DNA of 64,000 nt from contig JAKCOZ010000011.1 of assembly GCA_022605955.1 (NCBI GenBank), positions 1,546,537 to 1,610,536 on the forward strand, given 5' to 3'. Positions 47,204 through 58,124 of the stretch are shown piece after piece. Both the position numbers and the translations under genes were made by a program. Under the pieces are notes generated by a model. The model made no database searches, was not told where the DNA came from, and worked only from the letters and a program-made list of their open reading frames with translations. Numbering within the stretch: position 1 is the stretch's first letter; each line of letters begins with the position of its first letter. This stretch comes from Rallus limicola. Lineage: Eukaryota; Chordata; Aves; Gruiformes; Rallidae.

Positions 47204-47303
47204 CAGAATCCCAGCCTGGTTTGGGTGGGAAGGGACCTCAAAGCCCATCTGGTCCCATGGGCAGGGACATCCTCTGCTGCAGCAGGTTACCCAAACCTCC
47301 AAG
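47204..47303 (-). mobile_element. CR1 3'-end fragment, D-like
   Basis: Runs from gccagaatcccagcctggtt to tgctgcagcaggttacccaa. Confidence 0.75.
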
Positions 47304-47419
47304 GATTTGGAGAACTGAAAGAACTGCTGAAATAGAACCTGAAATGCAAGAAGGGAAGGATGGAGGACTCTTGGCAGCAGGGTGGAGGGAGGCAGAAATA
47401 GCCTGGGACAGCAATGGAG

Positions 47420-47897
47420 AATCATAGAATCCCAAGGTTGGAAATGCCCTTTAAGCTCCTGGAGTCCAACCATCCCTGTCCTGTGCTGCCCCAGAGCTCT
47501 CAGCACCTCATCTCCCCTCTGTTCAACACCCCCAGGGCTGGGGACTCAGCCCCCTCCCTGGGCAGCCTGGGCCACAGCCCCACAGCTCTGCCAGGGAAGA
47601 ACTTTGCCCTCCCAGCTGAGCTGAGCCTGCCCTGGCCCAGCTTGAGCCCAGTGCCCCTTGTCCCAGCTCCTGGCCCCTGGCTGAAGAGACCAGCGCCCAC
47701 CTCTCTGCACCCTCCTGGCAGGGCAGGGCAGGGGGGGAGAAGGGCTCCCCTCAGCCTCCTCTGCTCCAGCCTCAACACCCCCAGCTCCCTCAGCTGCTCC
47801 TCAGAGGATTTGCCCTCCAGCCCCTTCCCCAGCCTGGTTGCCCTTCTCTGCACTCGCTCCAGCACCTCCATGTCCTTCTTAAGGTGAGGAGCCCAAA
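47420..47897 (-). mobile_element. CR1 copy, family C
   Basis: Runs from gaatcatagaatcccaaggt to ttcttaaggtgaggagccca. Confidence 0.92.
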
Positions 47898-48193
47898 GGA
47901 GAAGATTTGCCAGGCTGCAAACTCATGATGTCCTTTAAGAAGAAACCTGTTGCTTTTAGGTGCTATGGTGATAGGACCATGAACAAATGGGTCACTGTGT
48001 CTACAGAGGAGTTGTGCTGGGAGAAAATGAGGAGTCTTACTGGCAAAGCTCCTACAAGCCATGTGAAAAGCCTGGGGGAACATCAAGTAGATATTTCCTG
48101 TAGCCATATTTTGTTTTCCTCATTGGAATCACATCCTCCTCCTCAGAGTTCAGCTACAATCCACCAGTTTCTCTCTGTAACAAAGATCTGAAC

Positions 48194-48617
48194 AAGGGGC
48201 TGGAGCACCTCTCCTATGGAGCCAGGCTAGGAGATTTGGGTTGGTTCAGCCTGGAGAAGAGAAGGCTGCAGGGGGACCTCTGAGCCCCTTCCAGCCCCTG
48301 AAGAGAATCTACATGAAAGCTGGGAAGGACTGTTCCTGAGGGCATGGAGCAATAGGATGAGGGGCAATGGTTTTAAACTAGTGCAGGGCAGGTTTAAATG
48401 AGATCTTAGGAAGAAGTTGTTCCCTCTGAGGGTGGTGAGACACTGGGACAGGTTGCCCAGAGAGGTGGTGGAGGCCCCATCCCTGGAGACATCCAAGCTC
48501 AGGCTGGATGGGGCTCTGAGCACCCTGCTCTAGTGAAGATGTCCCTGCTCACTGCAGGGGATGGGACTGGATGGCCTTGGAAGCTCCCTTCCCAACTAAT
48601 GCAGTCTGGGATTCAAT
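48194..48617 (+). mobile_element. CR1 copy, family F
   Basis: Runs from acaaggggctggagcacctc through gttccctctgagggtggtga to agtctgggattcaatg. Confidence 0.88.
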
Positions 48618-48689
48618 GTAGGGATCTTCTCACTGCTGAAACTATGCCTCAGGTACTGCAGACTGCTGGATCACAATCACATTCAGAGG

Positions 48690-49277
48690 TGTCCTGGGTT
48701 TGGCCAGGATAGAGTTCATTTCTGTCCAGCAGCTGGTGGGATGCTGTGGTTGGGAGCTGGGATGGGAGCAGTGCTGAGAACACCTGATGGTTTAGTTGTT
48801 GCCCAGCAGCCAAGGACTTTTCAGTTGATCATGCCCCCCTGCTGACAGGGAAGGTGGGGGACACCCAGGGAGCTGGGGGGGGGACACAGCCAGGACAGGT
48901 GACCCAAACTGGCCAAAGGGGGTATCCCATGCCAATCACATCATGCTCAGCATAAAGGGGGGCAAGTGAGGGGAGGAGCAGGCAGCTCCAGGACATGCAG
49001 TTTTAGGGATGGTCCAGTTTTGGGGGGGGTCTCTGAGCTGTACAGCCTGAGCTGTGCAGGATGCTGAGAAACCACATCTTGCATCACCAGTCCCCTATAT
49101 TTTGCTCTAAAGCCCTGTCATTGTTCCATCTCTCTTTACCCATCCTTATCCCAACCCACAAGGTTTGGGTTTGGTTTTATTAGTTTCTTTTTCCTCCCCT
49201 TCCTCCCCCAGTTCCCCACAGGCACCTCCTTAGAATGAGCATGGTGCTCAGCTCTCAGCTGGGGCAAAGCCACAACA
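48690..49277 (+). mobile_element. ERVL-like solo LTR
   Basis: Starts TGTCCTGGGTTTGGCCAGGA, the 5' signature of a common avian ERVL LTR family, and ends gcaaagccacaaca. A TATA-like CATAAAGGGG is at 48951-48960. The flanks AGAGG and AGAGA agree at four of five positions. No viral coding sequence adjoins it. Confidence 0.87.
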
Positions 49278-49872
49278 AGAGACCTAATTAAGCTTCCCCA
49301 TGCTCCTGCTTAGCATCCTTGATAACTCCAGAAATCTACTCCAGAATCTTGCTCCTGACCAAAACTTCCCAGCTCCCTACCTCAGTTTATGCCAGGTAAT
49401 TTAACTCTCTGCCCACAACAATGTTCTTATGTCTGAAAAGGTTATTTTCCTCCTCTCCTAGATTTGCAGAGGGCATTTATGTCCACATCAAGCCCTCAAA
49501 CAAAAGACTGACACTCCTCTGCACATATTTCTACTGTTCTTTTTCTTGAAGATGGGGATTATTCCAGACAAGGTCTTAGCAAAGCCTTGTCTGGCCACTG
49601 CATTAATACTTTTATCTCTAAGAAGAGTTATCTGGAGGGAAAAAAGCTTTTCATGGCTGCATCCACCAGTGGCTTCTTCACATTACAGACCAAGACATTA
49701 AGAACCTCTCCTCCTCTGCTATTTTCACATGGTGATCTCACAGTTCACAGAAAAACCCCTTCTGAGTTTGACCTCAAGTTTCCCTGAACTGCATCTCACA
49801 CCATCTCCACCACCTCAGCTTCACCACCACCAGATCCTGCTTGTGCATCCTCTCTCTTCCCCTGATGCTTGG

Positions 49873-50086
49873 GCAGGTTCAGGTTAGATGTTAGGAAAAT
49901 GTTCTTCCCTGGCAGAGCTGTGGGGCTGTGGCCCAGGCTGCCCAGGGAGGGGGCTGAGTCCCCAGCCCTGGGGGTGTTGAACAGAGGGGAGATGAGGTGC
50001 TGAGAGAGCTGGGGCAGCACAGGACAGGGATTGTTGGACTCCATGGTCTTAAAGGTCTTCTCCAACCTTGGGAGTCAGTGATTCCC
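49873..50086 (+). mobile_element. CR1 copy, family C, short
   Basis: Runs from caggttcaggttagatgtta through ttcttccctggcagagctg to ttgggagtcagtgattc. Confidence 0.88.
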
Positions 50087-50581
50087 AGCCCTGCAAGGTT
50101 TCCTCAGTGTCCTACTACTCTTTGTGTCACTGTATGTGATTACAACTTTGAGGAACATTAGTCCTTAAGTAGATCTTTGAGAAATTCCACTAATAACCCT
50201 GAGTCCTTCCTTTCCTTGTCAAAGCTAACCCAGTGTTTCTGCTTTCAGCTGCTTTCTTCTCAGTCACATCTCTCTGCTTTCTCCCTGCTCCATCATATTT
50301 CTGATAGGGCATAAAATTCAAATGCCTTAGAGAAGTCTAGGCAGGTGATACCTAAGGCATGGGGCTTTCTTGTGCTGCACATGCTTGGAGACTTAGGCAC
50401 TGACACAGCTTCCAGCTAATGTAGCTGGGAAGCCAACCAAGTATTGTCTGCACATGCAGAACCAGGCAACTATGCTACAGCTGCCCTTCCTATCATCAGC
50501 CAGATGTGGGAGATAACAGATGAAAAATAACCCAAGGAAAAACCCCACACAGAAAATACAGTGCTAAATGGAAGTGTTATC

Positions 50582-51089
50582 ATAGAATCAGAGAATCCCA
50601 GACTGGTCTGGGTTGGAAGGGACTCCAAGCATCACAGAGCTCCAACCCCCTGCCACAGGCAGGGCCACCAACCTCCAGGCCTGGAGCTCCACAAGGTTGC
50701 CCAGGGCCCCAGCCAACCTGGCCTTCAACACCCCCAGGGACGGGGCACCCACCCCCTCTCTGGGCAGCCCCTGCCAGCCCCTCCCCACTCTCTCTGCACA
50801 GAACTTCCCCCCAATGTCTCCTCTGCCCCTTCCCTCCTCCAGCTTCACTCCAGCCCCCTTGTCCTGCCAGGCTCTGCCCTTGGAACAAGCCCATTCCCCT
50901 CCTGTTCCTCGGGTCCCTTCAGGGACGGGCAGGCTGCAATGAGGTCCCCCCCAGAAGCAGCCTTCTCTTCTCCAGGCTGAGCCAGCCCAGCTCCCTCAGC
51001 CTCTCTCCAGAGGGGAGCTGCTCCAGCCCTCTCAGCATCTCTGTGGCTCCTCTGACCCCTCTCCAACAGCCCCACATCTTCCTTGTATT
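50582..51089 (-). mobile_element. CR1 copy, family A
   Basis: Runs from atagaatcagagaatcccag to cagccccacatcttccttgt. Confidence 0.93.
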
Positions 51090-51349
51090 ATTATCCATCG
51101 CCCTGGGAGGGGAGTGCTGGAAGTAAGGGCACAACCACAGCACATTTATGAAAACTCAGCAACACCCACAGGGAAAGAAAGGGAGTCTCTGCAGCCAAGA
51201 GAAAAAAATTACACACCTTGGAGCTGCTGTAATAAATGTAGGAAACTCCACCTGGAGCCAAGAGACAATTATCTATCAGCATCATTAAAGAACTGCGTGT
51301 GCCACAGCCTCTGCTCTCGTCTGGCCGGCAGCGAAAGCAGGGCCTCCTG

Positions 51350-51943
51350 AAATCTTGATGGTTCTGGGTGAATGAGAGAAGCAGTTCAATTTCATAGAAT
51401 TGTAGGGGTTGGAAGGGACCTCCAGAGATCATTGTGTCCAACCCCCTGCCAAAGCAGGGTCCCTAGGACAGGGCACATAGGTTGGTGTCCAGACGGGGCT
51501 GGAATCTCTCCAGAGAAGGAGACTCCACACCCCCCTGGGCAGCCTGGCCCAGGGCTCCCTCACCCTCACTGGCAACAAGTTCTGCCCCACATTGGGGGGG
51601 AACTCCCTGGGCTCCAACTTGAGCCCATCACCCCTTGTCCTGTCCCCACAGACCCTGAGCAGAGGCTGCCCATGGCCCCCTGGGTCCCACCCTTCAGCTC
51701 TTGATCCCCAGGGATCAGATCCCCTCTCAGGCTGCTTCTCTCCAGGCTGAACAGCCCCAGCTCCCTCAGCCTTTCCTCCCAGGGGAGATGCTCCAGGCCC
51801 TTCAGCATCTCCCTGTCCCTCCTCTGGACTCTCTCCAGGAGATCCCTGGCTGGTTGATCCCAGGGAGCCCAGCACTGGACACAACACTCCAGGTATTTAA
51901 GTAGTTTCTTGTTTTGCTTGGCCTTTCCCATTCTGAATAGACA
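51350..51943 (-). mobile_element. CR1 copy, family B, with 3' tail and 5' extension
   Basis: The 46 bp at 51350-51395 are the tail shared with 34645. The B body runs from 51397 to 51891 and keeps the long form (ggttggtgtccagacggggc). The segment at 51892-51943 (gtatttaagtagtttcttgt onward) resembles the tail at 19954-20005. It ends about 125 bp from the ELP3 donor at 52069. Confidence 0.88.
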
Positions 51944-52068
51944 GGAAGTGGTTAAGAAAATTATTTAATGCATTAATGATTAAGACTTAGTCAGATCTTG
52001 CTGTAATTAGAGAGAGAATCCCTCCAGGTGTAAGAGACAAAGATACAAGACCCGACACATAACATTAC

Positions 52069-52262
52069 CTCTGAACACGGTACACACGTGTCCACGGTGG
52101 GACAAGAGCCAGGATCCTGGCCACCAGATCCACAAGAGTGCTGGGTGGGTAACTCTTGTATCTTCCAGTCTTCCAGAGCTCGTACAGACCAGTGCCACGG
52201 ATCACCAGGGTGGGGTAGAGCTTCATCCCGTCCGGGCGAAAAGCGGGGTTCTCAAAAAACTC
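52069..52262 (-). CDS. ELP3: ELP3 internal exon (end of radical SAM domain)
   Basis: Elongator complex protein 3 is the catalytic subunit of Elongator, which starts the carboxymethyl modification of tRNA wobble uridine 34 using radical SAM chemistry and acetyl-CoA. This 194-nt exon encodes 64 codons plus 2 nt, beginning [12 protein letters not shown] and including [17 protein letters not shown] and [15 protein letters not shown] recognise this as the C-terminal part of the ELP3 radical SAM domain, about residues 303-366 of the human protein. On the minus strand the acceptor is tttctccag before GAG, and the donor follows CAGAG as GTAATG. It ends in phase 2, and the split arginine codon is completed by the first base of the exon at 41709. 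The next upstream exon is outside the window, so the upstream intron exceeds 11.7 kb. Confidence 0.97.
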
Positions 52263-52394
52263 CTGGAGAAATGAAGAATCCAAGTGAGGGCAAAGCAAAA
52301 GCACATCTCCTGGGGCTTCAGTGCCCCAACACATCTGATTTCAGGATGGGCTTTGTATGAAGGTTTTAAGAATTAGAAGCTGACATTGAGTAGC

Positions 52395-52968
52395 CAGCAG
52401 GGCCAGGGAGGGGATTGTCCCTCTCTGCTCTGCCCTCCCCAGCTGGAGGCCTGTGTCCAGAGCTGGGGCCCAACACAAGGAAGATGTGGGGCTGTTGGAG
52501 AGGGGTCAGAGGAGCCCCGGAGATGCTGAGAGGGCTGGAGCAGCTCCCCTCTGGAGAGAGGCTGAGGGAGCTGGGCTGGCTCAGCCTGGAGAAGAGAAGG
52601 CTGCTTCTGGGGGGGACCTCATTGCAGCCTGCCCGTCCCTGAAGGGACCCGAGGAACAGGAGGGGAATGGGTTTGTTCCAAGGGCAGAGCCTGGCAGGAC
52701 CAGGGGGCTGGAGTGAAGCTGGAGGAGGGAAGGGGCAGAGGAGACATTGGGGGGAAGTTTTTTACAGAGAGAGTGAGGAGGGGCTGGCAGGGGCTGCCCA
52801 GAGAGGGGGTGGGTGCCCTGTCCCTGGGGGTGTTGAAGGCCAGGTTGGCTGGGGCCCTGGGCAACCTTGTGGAGCTCCAGGCCTGGAGGTTGGTGGCCCT
52901 GCCTGTGGCAGGGGGTTGGAGCTCTGTGCTCCTTGGGGTCCCTTCCAACCCAGCCCAGTCTGGGATTC
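52395..52968 (+). mobile_element. CR1 copy, family A
   Basis: Runs from agccagcagggccagggagg to ccagcccagtctgggattct. It lies 133 bp upstream, in gene sense, of the ELP3 exon at 52262. Confidence 0.93.
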
Positions 52969-53369
52969 TTTATTTATCAGTTTAGGACATTTTTCTGAAG
53001 GAAAAGAGCACGTTCTAGTCTTAAAAGAGAAAGTTATGAAAGAAAAAAGCCACATGACAAGACTACCAGTCAGATCTGTCCAGTACTTCTCCTGTTCAGC
53101 AGGAGCTGAATAGACAGCACAGCGTTTATTGTAGTGGGCTCTGTTCAGAATTAGAACAATAGGAACCAGCCTACTTATCTTCAATCTCAGCAGACCACAT
53201 TTAGAGATTAATCAATGTGTCTGGGACACATCATCTGAATAGCAATGAAGAAAAAGAGATTTATTCCACAATGATGTTATGAACAATCCTGGAGAATGGG
53301 AGGACAAGCTGTATCTTCTGCTAACTCCTGTGACTAACAGAGCACAGCTCTAGCTTGTGTGAAACAACC

Positions 53370-53668
53370 ATCACAGCATGCTTTGGGTTGGAAGGGGCCT
53401 CAAAGCCCATCCAGTTCCAACCTCCTGCCATGGGCAGGGACACCCTCACTACACCAGGCTGCCCAAAGCCCCATCCAACCCAGCCTTGGACACCTCCAGG
53501 GATGGGGCACCCACCCCCTCTCTGGGCACCCTGTGCCAGGGCCTCCCCACCCTCAGAGTACAGAACTCCTTCCTCACATCTAACCTACCCCTGTCCTCTG
53601 TCAGCTTGAAGCCATCACCCCTTGGCCTGTCCCTGCACTCCTGGTGACCAGCCCCTCTCCCACTTTCC
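53370..53668 (-). mobile_element. CR1 copy, family D
   Basis: Runs from tcacagcatgctttgggttg to ctggtgaccagcccctctcc. Confidence 0.88.
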
Positions 53669-53715
53669 TTTAGTTTAAGAGACAAAACAAGATCTGGACC
53701 ATGGAGAAATCATTG

Positions 53716-54055
53716 ACTCTCAGTCTGGTTTGGGCTGGAAGGGATCCCAGTGCCACCCTTGCAGGGGCAACCCCACCCCTGCACTGGGTGCCCCAAACTC
53801 CATCCAACCCGGCCTCGAACCCTGCCAGGGACCCAGGGGCAGCCCCAGCTTCTCTGGGCACCCTGTGCCAGGGCCTCCCATCCTCATCATAACAAACTTC
53901 TTCCATGTATCTAGTCTGAATCTCCCCCTTTAGTCTCCACCCATCACCCCTTGTCCTATCACTACAGGCTGTTTTATAAACCCCCCTTTAAGTACTGAAA
54001 GGCCACAATAAGGTCTCCTCAGAGCCTCCTCCAGGCTGAACAACCCCAAGCCCAC
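53716..54055 (-). mobile_element. CR1 copy, D-related, diverged
   Basis: Runs from gactctcagtctggtttggg to gcctcctccaggctgaacaa. Confidence 0.83.
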
Positions 54056-54837
54056 CCTGCTGCCACAAAATTAACTGTCAAATCCTTCATTCCTGGTCTG
54101 ATGAAGGTCCAGCCATCACCACCCCAGCAGCACTGCTGGCTTAAGGAGCAGGAAGTCCCAGATGGTCCAAACCCACCTGAACACCACAAGGGAAGGTCTT
54201 GGCTTGAAATTTTTCCTGGGTTGTTTAAACTCAGACCAACTCCTTGGTTTGAATTACCTGCAGCTTTGCAAAAGGGCTGTGCCAGAAGGTGCTGAGGCTG
54301 AGAGAACCCCATCCAGGCAGGGTCTCCTTGGGTTCACCTAGTAACAGAATCACTAAACCACTCTGGATGTCTACCTTCAGCTCCAGGAGGGATAACTAAC
54401 TCACCTCTCAAGAAGTATCCAAGACACAAGACCAACCAAAGGCAGGTAAAGTCAGATGACTTTGAACCCCAATGTCAAAGGATTTATTTTGGAGTGGGTG
54501 TAGATGTTCTCCTCCCCCAGGACTGACACCCCCCAAACACTGCTGTTTGTCACACATCTCCCATGGCCAGCTCCACAAAACAATCGACCCATCATCGTCA
54601 TCACCTCTGAGGATAGGACATAAACAACTTCTTTTGGCAGCAGATGTGATGATGGCTCCCTGCCCACGCCTCCAGCCATGCTGTACTGCTCCCAACATCA
54701 TGCCAGCTCGGATGCCTGATGGACCCTTGACCAGGATGACTCACCTCACTAATGGGAGAAAACCCAACATGCATTTGCTTTGCTTTTGTTTGGGCTCTGG
54801 GCTGGGTTACAGAGCAGTCTGTTGAGCACCACTGATG

Positions 54838-54900
54838 AATCACACAGTAACTCAAGCTGGAAGGGACCCATAAGGCTCATCCAGTCCAACTCCCAGTAAG
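54838..54900 (-). mobile_element. CR1 3'-end fragment
   Basis: Reads aatcacacagtaactcaagc and tcatccagtccaactcccag. It directly adjoins a long CR1. Confidence 0.75.
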
Positions 54901-56206
54901 GAATCACAGAACCCCAGACTGGTGGGGTTGGAAGGACCTCTGGAGATCATTAGCCCAACCTCCTGCTAAAGCAGGGTCACCTCGAGCAGGTCACACAGGA
55001 TTGTGTCCAGGTGGGTTTGGGATCTCTCCAGAGAAGGAGACTCCCCAGCCTCTCTGGGCAGCCTGGCCCAGGGCTTGGGCACCTGCAGAAGCAAGAAATT
55101 TTTCCTCCTGTTGAGATGGACCTTCCCATGTTCCAGTTTGCCCACTGCCCATTGTCCTGTTCCTAGACACCACTGAGAAAAGTCTGCCCCCAACATCTAG
55201 ACATCCACCCTTTAGCTATTAATCAGTGTTGAGGAGACCCTCTCTCAGTCTTCTTCAGGCTGACCAACCCCAGTTCTCTCAGCCTTTCCTCACACCAGAG
55301 ACACTCCAGGCCCCTCATCATCCTCATACCCTCTGCTGGACTCTCCAGCAGCTCCCTGTCTGTCCTGAACTGGGAGCCCAGCACTGGACACCCAACTCCA
55401 GCTGAGGCTCAGCAGGGCAGAGCAGAGGGGAGGAGAACAGAACCTCCCTGGACCTGTCAGCCACAGTCTGCTCAAGGCCCCCAGTTCCCCTCAGCCTCTT
55501 GGCCCTGAGGGCACAGTGCTGGTCACAGAGAGCTCAGCGTCACCAGGGCTGCCAGCTCCTTCTGCACAGCATTGCTTCCCAGCAGATCACCCTGAGCTGT
55601 CCTGGTGCTGGGGGTTATTCATCCCTGGGGACAGGATCCTACACTCACCCTGGCTGAACCTCACTGGGTTCCTCTAAACACAACCCTCTGACCTGTCCAG
55701 GTCTCACTGAAGGGCAGCGCAGCCTCCTGCTGTGTCAGCCAGTGCTCCCAGTTTGCTACTGTCAGCAAACCTGCTGGGGGTAGGCTCTGTCCCCTCATCC
55801 AAGTCACTGATGTACATATTGAACAAGAATGGACCCAGCACTGACCCCTGGGACACACCCCAACCTACAGGTCTCCAACTGGACTGTGCACTTCTGATCA
55901 CAACCCTCTGGGTGCTGCCATCCAGCCAGTTCTCAACCCACCTCTCCCTGACTACACATCCAACACACATGTCCTAAGCTTGCTTATGAGGATGTTAGGA
56001 GAGATGGTCTCCAAAGCCTTGCTGAAGTCAAGGTAGAGAGCACCCACTGCTCTCCTTCCATCCACACAGTGGGTCAGGCCATCACAGAAGGCTACTGCAT
56101 GGGTCAGGCATGGTTTTCCCCTGGAGAATCCATGTCAATCACTCCCAATAACCTTCTCCTCCACATGCTTGTTGATGACTCCCAGAATTAGCCACTGCAT
56201 CACTGT
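54901..56206 (-). mobile_element. Longest CR1 in the window, with reverse transcriptase remnants
   Basis: About 1.3 kb from the 3' end (aatcacagaaccccagactg) into ORF2. Minus-strand translation shows RT motif A as ALYLDFSKALETI (about 56000-56040), motif B as SQGSVLGPFLFN, and FADSSKL in place of the catalytic FADD (about 55755-55870). The pieces are in an open frame over 55704-55970, but the element as a whole is dead. The 3' part is B-like but old. Confidence 0.9.
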
Positions 56207-56325
56207 GGCCAGTAGGTCTGGGGAGGTGATTGTGCCCCTGGACTGGGCACTGATGAGGCTGCACCTCCAGTGCTGGGTCCAGTCCTGGGCTCCTCAGCAT
56301 CACAAAGACATGGAGGTGCTGGAGT
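56207..56325 (+). mobile_element. Internal CR1 family C fragment without a 3' end
   Basis: Runs from actgtggccagtaggtctgg to aagacatggaggtgctggag, then stops. It covers nearly the same ORF2-end interval as the odd fragment at 37620-37745. Confidence 0.85.
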
Positions 56326-56516
56326 AGAGCATGTCCACTAGAATCCTGTTGTCCAGGAACAACCCAGAAGGACAGACTGCCATCTCTCGTGGGTGCCTAG
56401 AGGTGCTCTATTGCAAAACAAAGCAACCATGGAAGAAGGAATAAGAAAATTGTGTAAGAGATGATTGTTCTGATGAGAGGAGCTCTATGGCCAAGAGGCG
56501 CTGGAGAAGAGAAAGA

Positions 56517-56993
56517 CAGAATCACAGAATGACTAGGTTGGAAAAGCCCTTTAAGCTCCTGGAGTCCAACCAGCCCTGTCCTGTGCTGCCCCAGAGCTCT
56601 CAGCACCTCATCTCCCCTCTGTTCAACACCCCCAGGGCTGGGGACTCAGCCCCCTCCCTGGGCAGCCTGTTCCACAGCCCCACAGCTCTGCCAGGGAAGA
56701 ACTTTGCCCTCCCAGCTGAGCTGAGCCTGCCCTGGCCCAGCTTGAGCCCAGTGCCCCTTGTCCCAGCTCCTGGCCCCTGGCTGAAGAGACCAGCGCCCAC
56801 CTCTCTGCACCCTCCTGGCAGGGCAGGTGGGGAGAAGGGCTCCCCTCAGCCTCCTCTGCTCCAGCCTCAACACCCCCAGCTCCCTCAGCTGCTCCTCAGA
56901 GGATTTGCCCTCCAGCCCCTTCCCCAGCCTGGTTGCCCTTCTCTGCACTCGCTCCAGCACCTCCATGTCCTTGTGATGCTGAGGAGCCCAGAA
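56517..56993 (-). mobile_element. CR1 copy, family C
   Basis: Runs from cagaatcacagaatgactag to gatgctgaggagcccagaaa. Confidence 0.92.
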
Positions 56994-58124
56994 AGACATT
57001 AAGGTAAGGAAGCAATGATGCTTCCCGAACGAGGGGAAGGTAAATAATCCTTCCCAGCAAGGAAAGAGGCTTCCAGGAAGGCTGTGCATTAACATTCACA
57101 ACGATACTGAACTGAACACGAGCACCAATGATTCACCAGTCCGAATATTAACTGTTCCCTGCTTTACATTGCAGATTACAGGAGGCCATCACCCCACCAC
57201 TAAGGTCAACACCATCCAGTGGGCAAAGGCAAGGTCAAAACTTAAGGTTTCTACTTGACCTCATCAATGCCACCCCTTCACACCCCCCCTCACGTCAATA
57301 TATTAAGCGGGGGCGGTAATGAGACTCCATATTTCAGCCTTAAAAACATCCCCCAACAACTTCTTTACATAATTATTTCTTCAACTATTCCTCAAATTAT
57401 TCCCCAAAGTTTAATTATTTCTAAAGTAATTAAATTCCAACAACGGAACCAAGAGGCTTCTCCTCTATTCCCCCCCCCCAAACCCCCCTCCCCCCTTTTT
57501 CTGGCAGTAAATTTGAAAGGGTTCCTGTCAATCCCCCTATTTCCAGGCTTAACCTCTCCCTGTTTACCAAGGGGTTGGATTAAGTCTCTCTGGAAACAAA
57601 GGAACTCTAAAATGCAAACACATGCCAAGCTTTAAAAGGAATTGTAGCCTTGTCTTGTTTTAATTAGACACCTTAAAAGGTGTCTTCCACTGATAAAGAT
57701 GTTCAGAAGAGTTTCCTGCCAAAATAAATTCAATCCCTAAACCAACATTTGTTCTGGAGCCCACCATCCATAGCGAGCTGGAGTCAACAGGAGGCTTTCC
57801 ACCAGCTCTAGTGAGTGCTCAATCAGGGCTTAAATCCACGTCTGCGGTGAAGTTAGAGGTTAAAGATGACCTAGGGAGAAAGGATCCTTACTTATTCCCA
57901 GTTTTGAATCACTCAAGGACGTCATGGAGTGCTCAGTGCATGACTATTCCAAATGGAAGCACACAGGACTTCAAAGCTCCTACAGCCATTGTCTTTGAAG
58001 TCTTCTCCCCTGTAGCTAAGGGCTGTCAGCCAAGCAGCATGCAACACCTCTCGTGTAATAAGGGTGAGTGCTACAGTGTGACATCAAGTCAGATCAGCTG
58101 AAATTTAAATTATCTGGAGGTTCC

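Larger units (their letters stand above)
41710..52068. other. ELP3: ELP3 intron (10.36 kb)
   Basis: Contains twelve or so CR1 pieces and one LTR. The gaps 41710-42049, 42403-43378, 43467-44019, 45869-46735, 49278-49872 and 50087-50581 hold nothing I recognise. Confidence 0.8.
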
